DNA of 27,493 nucleotides from Sperchopsis tessellata. Its lineage: Eukaryota; Arthropoda; Insecta; Coleoptera; Hydrophilidae. The position numbers were made by a program, and so were the translations under genes. Location of the stretch: NCBI GenBank assembly GCA_033557685.1, contig JAWQRN010000652.1, forward strand, positions 1 to 27,493. Reading direction: 5' to 3'. This document shows positions 19,118 through 27,493 of the stretch, in pieces. The notes beneath the pieces are model-generated. The model had not been told where the DNA came from. It saw nothing but the letters and a program-made list of their open reading frames with translations, and did no database searches. How positions within the stretch are numbered: the stretch's first letter is position 1; each line of letters starts with the position of its first letter.

Positions 19118-20232
19118 ACAGTACTATTTTCAATGGAGACTTAAATATATACAAAAGATATCCATATATTTTACAAAAGAAGGGCCTTGCAGAGGGATTT
19201 TAATGCAATGACTCTTTGCATCAATGCAGGGGCCAAAAACTTGATTCTGACATGTCTTTTTAACTAACTTTTAAGTCTCATAAGAACTGTATGCTTTGAT
19301 TCAACATCCTTTTGCACGATCCTTGATTGTAAGGTATATAGACATAAAACTTTTATAAATAATAATAGTACTACACTAGTTAAAATAATAAATAATATGT
19401 CAAGCTAGAACTAAAACCATAAAATTAATATTATGCTAATAATAATAATTATTAAACAAATAAAAATAATTTAAAGCTAAAGAAACATTACACGGAAAGC
19501 ACTACAATGCAATGTTGTTAAGCATTGATGCTTCAATTTCAAAACAAGTTTCATACAATCAGGTATTTAAAAAAAATATAGATCATATACATTCTTAGAT
19601 CATACATACTAAATTAGCAATACCCTACAAAACTATGAAAACAACACAGAATAAACATGCGGTATTCATTTATCACTTTTGGCTACATTTATTTTCTATA
19701 AGTCTGTTTTAAGAAATGGCTGCTAATAAGTATTTGTAATAAAAAGCACCTAATAAGTGTAAGTTATTCCATCATCCATAACTATAAAATTTAAATTTAT
19801 ATTTTGTAGCTCTAATATCAAAATGTTGTGTATGTTTTGTAGTCATATCAATCAAATAAATGGTAAAAAATGGTAAAAAAAAATAAGTTGACGTCCCATT
19901 AAAGACGAAACAGTGTAACTAAATATTGCTATTTGAAAAATACTTAACACAAAAAGTTGAAATATGTTTAGAGTTCGAAAATTCTTAAAAATACAGTAAT
20001 TAATGTGAACTTCATAATTTAAAATTTTTCAGATTATTTCAAAAACAACTGAATATAGATAATTTTTGTCAATGGATTATTATTGTCTATAAGAATTCAC
20101 CGCCGAACTTAAACTTACCCTCTATCTTTTAAGATACCACAATCCTTACGTACCAATTGAATTTGGAATACTCTGTTCATGTCGTGACAAAGCTTTACAT
20201 ATGTTCTCATAGCCTGCAGTTGTCCAGTGTGA

Positions 20233-20238
<6 letters not shown>
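19118..20238. other. AT-rich intron sequence, nothing recognised
   Basis: A/T-rich sequence with short tandem runs (for example TGGTAAAAAATGGTAAAAAA near 19861). No exon or element motif was found. Confidence 0.5.

Positions 20239-20274
<36 letters not shown>
20239..20274. repeat. (TA)18 microsatellite
   Basis: Uninterrupted TA dinucleotide run. Confidence 0.97.
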
Positions 20275-20276
<2 letters not shown>

Positions 20277-20589
20277 TTGATTTTAATCCGTGTGATATGT
20301 CTAGTGGTAAACGGACCTTGAAGTGCATGAGTAACCTAAAATATATACTATCAGGAAGTAGAGATCGCCGAAGCAAATAAGATAACGCTAATTAATTGAA
20401 ATACTATATATTGAACAAAAGAAAAACGAGAGAAGATCTACAAACCACCTGCCGAAGGTCGGATATGCTTTAAATCGGTGAAAGTTATGATGGACCAGGT
20501 AGAATGAAGGAGGAGCCTAGTCCTCTAGTTACCTTTGACAATAACAGAAAAAATCGTGCTCGACTACAACATTAAATATAACACCGCTA

Positions 20590-20982
20590 TAATATAACAA
20601 ACAAAATGACAAAGAAAACCTGAAAATAAAGTAGTTAAAGTGCAAGTAAAATATGACAAATAAAAAATGGACAATGAAAACTAGAAAATACAGTAACTAT
20701 GACACAAATACAATATAATGACAAATAAATAAAAGAACAATGAAAACTTGAAAATACAGTCTATGACGCACATAAAATGTTACAAATGCCAATCAAAAAA
20801 AAGGACAATGAAAACTTGACAATGTAGTCTAAGATGCAAATAAAATGTTACAATGACAAATAAAAAAAAGGACAAAGAAAACTTGTCAATACAGTCTATG
20901 ATGTAAATAATATATTACAATGACAAATAAAAGGAGAACAATGAAAACTTGAAAATACAGTCTATGACGCAAATAAAATGTG
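20590..20982. repeat. tandem repeat, about 66-bp unit, six copies
   Basis: The core ACAATGAAAACTTGAAAATA recurs with starts near 20609, 20671, 20737, 20805, 20872 and 20938, giving periods of 62-68 bp. Each copy also carries CAGTCTATGACGCAAATAAA and TGTTACAATGACAAATAAA, with substitutions and small indels that increase toward the left end. No open frame persists. Confidence 0.92.
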
Positions 20983-21820
20983 ATGAATGTGCGCGAATAC
21001 ACCCATGCAGTAGCAGCTTTCATTAAAGTTTTCATACCCGCACTACACGGCTATTAGGTTCGTGCCACAGCCTTCTGTGACACAGAACTAGGTTCCCTAA
21101 CTCCAGTATTATCCACTAGAATAAAGTCTGCTTTGCGTGGACCTTGTAGAAGACCAAAACGGTATGCCAGACTATCTAAAAGTGAATACCCAGATCCTCT
21201 GCATACACCTCCGCCTGCTATCAACGTGAGTGCGTTTAATCACGTTCGAACTGTTACTAAAATCACACCGTGTCACTGTAATGCCCTTCTAAAAGAAGTA
21301 AAGAATAAAACAAAATGTAAAAATAAGGTAACTTGTAACAAATGTAAACTGACCAAGTTCTGAAGGAATTCGGGAAATAAAATACTGAAAGTATGAATTT
21401 AAATATAAGAGTATATTAAACTTCTAGATTGAACACCGAAATGAAATTTTATAATATAATAAAACTAGCTCGAATAGATTTCTGGCAGCGTAACAAAGTG
21501 TTCTTGTAAATATTTTACCTTTGTTTAACAAATTCTTGACTTTTATAGACATGGTCTAGGCTAAGTGTTACATGGTGCGAGCAACGCCAACGGTTCTTCT
21601 CCTCCGCCCACGCAACTACCCCTAGCAAATATCTTCTTCCTTGTAGTTTGTACGAAGCGACCGTATGTTTTGCTGCTGATGTTTATACAGACTTTGGTAG
21701 AATATCGGTGATCCTTTATTTAACGGCTATGGAAAAGTACCAAAACCGTTGGTATTCGGCGTGGTGTCACAAGAAAAATAGAATTTAAAGTAAATAAAAT
21801 CTGAAATTTAACTAAAGAAA
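20983..21820. other. GC-richer block with an unassigned open frame
   Basis: This block is clearly less AT-rich than the flanks. A plus-strand frame is open from about 21058 to 21363, with ATG at 21133. Its product is basic, with Pro-rich LHTPPP and a Cys/Lys-rich C-terminus (CHC, then C.....C..C). That could be the remnant of a zinc-binding transposase tail, but I recognise no family. A second GC-rich patch without open frames lies at 21555-21780. The block begins right at the end of the tandem repeat. Confidence 0.4.
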
Positions 21821-22865
21821 ATAAAATAATTGAGAAACCTCATACCGTTACAATATATACACATATATACATATATATACTGTAGCGGAAGGTGTTATAT
21901 AAACTCTGATGAGCATCCACCTTGTTTCTGCCTCAGGAGTCAGTCTGGCATGTTTATTGGAATAATTCAGGGAATTATATCTTTGATTTGTGTAACAACA
22001 TATAAAGCTGAGATACTCTGCTAACCAGTATAAACTATATTGCTATTTCACAGACGGTTCAGAAGTATGTATGTGCATTCTATTTCTTTGTGACACTGAT
22101 TTTATAAATGAGTAGTTTCAGAGTATTTTATGTTTAATAAAATGGTTACAAAATATTCAGTTTGTGAAGCTACATATGAAGTGGACAAAGCATTGTAATT
22201 TTTAATATAAATTCATTTGAAATTTCCGCTAATGTAACTGATCAATTGTTCAATTATTGAAACAGACTTTATGGAAAATGACTGTAACCAAAATAACTAA
22301 ATGAATAGTGCATGTGAATTCTATACCATTCAATATTTTGTAATGTATTGGATATCCAATGTGTGTGATATACGCAAAAAAACAAAATTTCTAATTAAAT
22401 TTAAAATGAACCACGCAATTAAGATGCAGTATCACTAACAAGAAGTGTTACAACAATTCCAACCATACAAAAGTCTTCATGACATACTTTCCATTATTTT
22501 CTTTGCTTTACTTGTTATATTCGATTATGCTTTGTATAATAATGTTTTGTCTCCTATTTTGTTGTTTTGGTATGCACTATTTTTATTGACTTATTATGAA
22601 TCAATTTATTTGGAAGTAGGTTATGTTTTTATTTCTTCCAATGGTTGTACTTTGTCTTTGATTACCTAATTTGTATTTGGGCATCAGAATGATGCACCAT
22701 ATTTGACTTTATTTTGTTTATTTGAAAGCATATTTATTATCCCAGTATTTTTATATTTCCAAATTAAGGGCAAGTATAAGAAGTGTGAATGTATTAAAAA
22801 ATATTAGATATGTGGAGTGGATGAAGTGGTTAGATGGGGACGGAAAAGAAGACGATATTAGTATG
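21821..22865. other. AT-rich intron sequence, nothing recognised
   Basis: Contains imperfect TA/CA-type runs near 21850-21880 and hydrophobic AT-driven frames (22445-22669). No supported feature was found. Confidence 0.5.
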
Positions 22866-23001
22866 ACTACGTAAAGCAAATGGACGAAAACAGTCTCTCA
22901 CGCTTTGTTCTTGAAGAAAAACCCACAACGCGCCGCCCTCTGGGAAGCCCCCCTAAGAAATGGAAAGACAGCTGGCAGTCTACATCACAGAAGCAGTGAA
23001 C
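22866..23001 (+). mobile_element. LINE ORF2 C-terminal scrap
   Basis: The frame encodes a degenerate LINE RT tail: VKQMDENSLSRFVLEEKP, then TTRRPLGSPPKKWKDSW and a stop at 22999-23001. The pattern GHVKRMD...RRPLGRP.KRW is common at the end of RTE- and Jockey-like polyproteins. Sequence immediately upstream (from about 22810) continues the resemblance in shifted frames. It is a dead fragment. Confidence 0.75.
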
Positions 23002-23248
23002 ACCTGGTTATGACACACCACAAAGTGGTAGTTTTTGTAAGACATGGAAAATGCTTTGTGATTTGGTTAATTTTTTCCTTCCTTAATTATTTTTTTACTA
23101 TTCCATAATATTTGAACATATGTTCTTGATGATTTAGTTTAATTGTTTCAAGATCATTTATGCATATATGCATTTATGCACATTCTATAGCGACACAATA
23201 TTAATATGTCTTTTTTGTAGATAGAAGATTAAACACTAATATAGGTAA

Positions 23249-23514
23249 ATCAAATAAAAAGCAGGATGTCCATCCACCAATTTTTATTATTTATTTAGCA
23301 ACCGGTTTCGACCATTCAGGTCATCATCAAGCTGAAAGTGAGTTCTGGGTAAGGTGAACACTGCACTTCTTTAATCTTATTAGTTTATTCTTTAGTGCAG
23401 TGTTCACGTTGCTCAGAACGTACGTTCAGCTTGATGATGACCTAAATGGTCGAAACCGGTCACTAAGTAAATAATAAAAATTGTGGAAGGACAAAATCCT
23501 GCTTTTTATTTAAT
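23249..23514. mobile_element. foldback element with hammerhead-like cores in both arms
   Basis: Two arms of about 120 bp are inverted copies around a 26-nt AT-rich loop (23368-23393). The outer ends read ATCAAATAAAAAGCAGGAT and its near-complement. The innermost 14 bp (GTGAACACTGCACT, 23354-23367) pair perfectly with 23394-23407. Each arm contains TTGATGATGACC, a short loop, then GGTCGAAACCGGT: on the plus strand at 23431-23460, on the minus strand at 23330-23301. No coding capacity and no clear target duplication. The motif resembles the core of a hammerhead ribozyme but departs from it at key places. Confidence 0.8.
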
Positions 23515-23587
23515 TATGAATATACACAAAACAACAAATTTTCTTTTTAATGATTTTAAACAAAATTATTATTATCTATATAAACAT

Positions 23588-24155
23588 TTGAAATAAGCAG
23601 CGACATTCTTTTTAAATAATTGAACTAATATTCATGTTAGTATCTAATTTATGCAAATAATATTCCAGACAAAACTTAGAAATTAGTTAGTTAAATTATC
23701 TTAATATTTTGTAGTATGACTCAAATTTTTAATACCACCAACATAATGGTCTGGCATTGAGATGTTGATAACGTTGGGCAGAAATGTATGCTCGCTCTTC
23801 TTGATCAACTTTCCACAAATATTCCAAATTTTGCTATTTTGCATATATCTACAGCATTTTTGAAATCCTTCCATAGATATTCTATGGGAATTGAATTACT
23901 ACTTTAAGAAGGTCATGGAAGCAAAGATAATTTAACATCTTCATAAATTTGTTTAGCTTTCTTAGATGTATGTTTTGGATTATTATTCTCTTATAATGTT
24001 CACACAGGCATGTTTTCTTCCACGAATGGTAGCATTATATTAGCAAGAATATTTACATATTTATATTAAAATTCTTGATTATCCAATCAATTGTTCCCAT
24101 GACCATTTAACTTAATATTACCTTCACCATGTATGGAAATTCTTGATTGGTGACA
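23588..24155 (-). pseudogene. Tc1/mariner-like transposase fragment, left member of inverted pair
   Basis: Read leftward from about 24150, the minus strand encodes the catalytic half of a Tc1-like DDE transposase: a GEGNIKL block (normally GGGSVMVWG), YVNILANIMLPF, then NNPKHTSKKAKQIYED and IPIEYLWKDFKNAV, with several stops. The D of the usual Q.DNDPKHT motif is replaced. It continues past the stop into a 3' end with ATTTGAAATAAGCAG at about 23588. Dead copy. Confidence 0.8.
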
Positions 24156-24179
24156 TTATACAAACAAAGAATTTTCAAA

Positions 24180-24750
24180 ATATACTAAAAAGATGCTTAA
24201 ATATAGTGCAGGTAACGTTAAGTTATGGGTATGCTTTTCATGGTACGACAGGAGACCAATTTACTGGATAAATTAAAGTCCGTGGAAGACCACATGCCAA
24301 TTATGTGGACATTACAACAGAATACACACATTTTAAATAGAAAAACTAAATAAATTTTTAAAGACTAAAAATTATCTTTACTTCCATGGCCTTCTCAAGT
24401 CCGAATCTAAATCAAATAGAAAATCTATGGAAGAGTTTAAAAATGCTTTGAGTGCAGATAAAATAATAAAATTAGGAACATTTGTTGTACAATGTTCAAG
24501 AAGAATGGACATCAATTTCTGCCCGGCGTTACCATCCATACCAAATCGCTGTACATTTGCTTTATATAAATAAAGGCCATGGTAACAAAATATTAAGGTA
24601 ATTTAACATAATTAATTAAATTTATAAGTTTTGACTAGAATATTATTGGCATAAATTAGATATATAGAAAGTGGGTCTATTTATATGACCATGAAAATTA
24701 GTTCATTTATTTAAAAAACTGCTCCTGCTTATTTCAAATGTACCCATATT
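24180..24750 (+). pseudogene. Tc1/mariner-like transposase fragment, right member of inverted pair
   Basis: This is the mirror image of 24155-23588. Reading right, it has SAGNVKLWVCFSW (the GGGSVMVWGCFS block), then SPNLNQIENLWKSLK and VQEEWTSI in shifted frames, and the same 3' end with CTGCTTATTTCAAATGT near 24726-24742. The central PKHT segment has decayed here although it is kept in the left member. The 3' region carries an extra stretch of about 30 bp (24655-24695). The copies are clearly diverged. Confidence 0.8.
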
Positions 24751-25373
24751 AGTGTGTTAATCCTAAGTGCTCTACTAACTACGACTGTATGTTAAATAAC
24801 GTATTATATTGTAAATTGCATAAAATCACTTAAGTAAATTTTAAACGAGTTCATCATATGGTGTTCCTATACTTCTTCAAGTCTAAATCTTGTCTTTGTA
24901 TATTCTTAATATCAAGCCAAAATTCTGAGAAATCTTTAAATCATCTTAGTACTTATTTAACTAATACTTTTGGTTGACAAAGTTGATGATTTCCACGATT
25001 CCTATAACGTTTTTAATTAGGTTTGTAGAAGAAATTAACAAAGTTACAGCAGTTAGTGGGAATCATCATCAAAGTATCAGTACTAACTAAAAAGCATGCC
25101 GATGACTATCTGGAAAACCAGTAAATGTCAACACTACTACTTCTCAAAATAATAGCACATACTTGCAAATAACAGATTTAAAATATTCCAGAAACAACAT
25201 ATACAAAAAAACCATCACCATATCTTCGCACCAATCCAAAAGTTTCTGACTAGTCTCTTCATTTAAATAAATACCCTCCCATGTGCAAGAATAAATTTCA
25301 CTGATGATGTGGTGTTCCAACTACGTTGTGACCCACGAAGCTGTTGTTTAGCCAACAAATTTCAAACACTCAC
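24751..25373. other. Marf1 intron next to the LOTUS exon, nothing recognised
   Basis: AT-rich sequence. The donor GTGAGT of the adjacent exon lies at 25373-25368 (minus strand). No other feature was seen. Confidence 0.5.
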
Positions 25374-25760
25374 CTGTACAAATTCACCCATCCTCGAAAC
25401 TAGTTCATTAATGTCTGAGCATTCGTAAGCTGAAGGTTTCAGAGCATATCCATATTCTCGCACATAGGTGGAACTCAGTAAAACTAAAGGTAAAGAGGAT
25501 AATTCTGATTTTCTTATTAAATATGTAATTTGGCTTCCTAGAACTTGGAGAGCTTTTGGCAGAGTTAAAGATACCTTCCGTTCTCCATCAGATAATTCCT
25601 CAATTTTGACGGTGTCTGGTATTGCTTCAAAAAGTTCGATGAGTTTCGTAAAGCCGTAGTCTGACACTTTACATTGGTGCCCAAAATGATGATGATATGC
25701 AGGTACAAATTTATTGAATAACATAGAACTCTGAGGAGAGTAACGGAGAAGCTTCACAAC
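25374..25760 (-). CDS. Marf1: Marf1 exon with one full and one partial LOTUS/OST-HTH domain
   Basis: Acceptor TTTTCTCAG precedes 25760 and donor GTGAGT follows 25374. The exon is 387 bp, 129 codons, phase 0 at both ends. Residues 1-68 form a LOTUS domain with the family's strongest signature: VVKLLRYSP, then LFNKFVPAYHHHFGHQCKVS, then DYGFTKLIELFEAIPDTV and a closing KVSLTLP strand. Residues about 73-129 start a second LOTUS domain (LIRKSELSSLPLVLLSSTYV, REYGYALKP, DINELVSRMGEFVQ) that ends in the next exon. The AYHHHFG and YGF.KL.ELFEAIPD blocks are those of MARF1/limkain b1 and identify the gene. Upstream exons are outside the window. Confidence 0.95.
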
Positions 25761-27493
25761 CTGAGAAAAATCAACATACAGTCATAGTTTTCATTGACAT
25801 TGCTCAAAGAAAAATCACAACACACACAACATAAAATTGTTAATTTAAGTTACGCCATCACCATGTCCAAAAAAATGGAAGATATAGATTCACCAACAGA
25901 ATTATTATGCCAGTACATCTAAATCTATTTTTTTTTTGTTAAGGTAGAGGAATAAAAAAATATTTCTTTAAAAAACCAAATAGGAACTTATGTACAGGGT
26001 CTCATTTTCGGTTGTTAAATGGTAAGGTTTGTTAATACTAGAATTAGAGGAAAATTAACTACTGTATTCTGAATTTTTGAGAAAATTAATATGGTCAAAA
26101 TAGAAATTTAATATTCCCATTACTGAGGTTTTCTGCTTTTTGAAAAGAACTCGAAACTTAGTTATTGTTATTAATATTCAAAAAAAGTTTAAATTCTGAT
26201 TGTTACTTACATGCACAAGATAATTACAGTGGTATAATACAAAAAAAAAATATAAAATTACAAAATTAATTGAGTTATCAACACAAATTTACATTTCTTT
26301 TTTAAACAAGGATAATATTGAAATTTAGATCATTTTTTTCTGATTTCAATAATGGATCATTCGTTATATTTATTGTTATAGCTTTTTTTAAGATTGTTAA
26401 AAATATTATTATGGGACTAGTCTTTAGGAAGGATGATTGCCATATGTTTTGCAGTGTTCTCCCTAGGATCATTTTTGCCAAGCTCATTTTTTTGACCGCC
26501 CGGCTGATAAAATTTGTGAGAAACCAAAAATATGCCTGTCCATAACTACAAATATGTACTTGCCATCAAGTTTCGCTTGGGAGCATGGTCCTCGATGCGG
26601 TCGCTGTACGGTATTATACAACAGCAGCTAACATGTGCAGCTAATACACAGGGCGCTGACCGGCAAACTATCATAAACTCTTCTGATCTTCTATTATTTT
26701 CTGCATTGTAGGTCTTCTTGTCGTGCACATTTAAGTTCAATATTATGTTCCTTTTTCACGTTAAAAAGCACGTGCCAACATGTGTGAGGTCATTTTTCCT
26801 CGGGCCACTGCGAACTATTTAAACATCGGTGTAAGCAATAAATGTTCTTATTTTAAAATTAGCATACATTTTTTAAACATACAAGAAAGTGTTAAAAATA
26901 CTGATAACAAATCCAAAACAACAAAAACGCCGATTTCAACTCATGGCACCCTTCTAGTGCTGAATCAACATCAACAAAAAGCCTTAATAATCATCATAAA
27001 CATCGTGCTACTGGGGTGGATTAGGAATGTTATAAAACATTAAATTGGTTAGAGACAAACAACGATAGATTGCTCTGCAGCATATGCATGAGGTATGGGA
27101 AAAAAATCTCAACAAGGTAATTTTCGGTGACAAAACCTTGTACCAGCATACGAAAAGAGAGTTTAACTGACCATGACAAAAGTAAATTGCATGTTGATGG
27201 TATTGCAAATAAAAGTAAAAAACATATGCTATGTAAGAGAATTTGAAATTTCACGCCGTACTATTTAGTATGAGTAGGTGCATCCGGTCAACCACCTGTG
27301 GTCTGGAATACACCCTTCACAAGAACTCCACACAATCCATCTAAAGACCGGGGTAAGTGAACGTCTAGAAGGGACGACAAACAGGGTAGTGGTTTGTTGT
27401 AGGTTTTTGTTGTGTATCTGTTCGTAAAGTATTATTGTAAACCTGTGTTTATTTAATTTTAATCCTATCAACTTTAAATATATATATATATAT
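25761..27493. other. Marf1 intron running off the right edge; no element identified
   Basis: No LOTUS, RRM or NYN coding sequence was found here. Two patches (26555-26690 and 27265-27390) are less AT-rich and look like old repeats, without recognisable motifs. The window ends in a TA run (27479-27493). Confidence 0.5.

Noticed and set aside
20239..20274. TATA-type promoter
   Set aside because: It is a plain TA microsatellite.
21900..21950. CTCTGATGAGCATCC as a hammerhead ribozyme
   Set aside because: The CTGATGAG core is there, but no GAAA segment follows a stem at the required distance.
22445..22669. Small multi-pass membrane protein
   Set aside because: T-rich DNA produces Phe/Leu/Ile-rich frames; no supporting signal.
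1..27493. CRISPR arrays, bacterial operons, phage or plasmid genes
   Set aside because: No spaced identical repeats, no Shine-Dalgarno-led gene strings. The spliced host gene and retroelements show a eukaryotic nuclear genome.

Overview
The window looks like nuclear DNA of an arthropod, most likely an insect. It is strongly AT-rich and intron-rich. It carries the decayed mix of elements expected there: RTE-like LINEs with a separate RNA-binding ORF1, a gypsy/errantivirus-type endogenous retrovirus with an env gene, Tc1/mariner and hAT transposons, a tRNA-derived SINE and foldback elements. There are no operons, ribosome binding sites or prokaryotic genes, and the species cannot be named from the sequence alone.

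One host gene is clear. It runs on the minus strand through most of the window and encodes the C-terminal part of MARF1 (meiosis regulator and mRNA stability factor 1, limkain b1), a multi-LOTUS/OST-HTH RNA-binding protein. In transcript order the exons are 25760-25374, 18163-17966, 17081-16814, 10988-10599 and 10502-10413, and possibly a terminal coding exon starting at 9260. Splice phases agree at every junction (0, 0, 1, 1, 1). The introns are about 7.2 kb, 0.88 kb, 5.8 kb, 96 bp and perhaps 1.15 kb. The 0.88-kb intron appears to use a GC-AG donor. The N-terminal exons, including any NYN or RRM domains, lie beyond the right edge.

Layout from left to right. 1-1744: 5'-truncated minus-strand LINE (RT start, endonuclease, ORF1 C-terminus). 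1745-2577: broken errantivirus env end, polypurine tract and 3' LTR, which the LINE adjoins. 2578-9210: AT-rich DNA with a 307-bp palindromic element flanked by a 16-bp target duplication (4180-4518) and an old local duplication (about 6975-7560). 9211-10988: 3' exons of Marf1, plus an orphan exon-like block on the plus strand. 10989-16813: a Marf1 intron holding a near-perfect head-to-head palindrome of a LINE 3' end, split by a SINE with a 12-bp target duplication, then a hAT transposase pseudogene. 16814-18163: two LOTUS exons separated by a short intron that contains a dead LINE 3' end. 18164-25373: a large intron with a small MITE-like element, a (TA)n tract, six copies of a 66-bp tandem repeat, a GC-richer block, another LINE scrap, a 266-bp foldback with a hammerhead-like core, and an inverted pair of Tc1-like transposase fragments. 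25374-25760: LOTUS exon. 25761-27493: intron, nothing recognised.

The most distinctive theme is inverted duplication. Four separate foldback structures (4233-4500, 12300-13180, 23249-23514, 23588-24750) sit in and beside one host gene, and at least two are made of the 3' ends of known transposon classes. No complete new system is proven here. The foldbacks with the shared hairpin-then-CGAAAC motif are the best candidates for something under-described.
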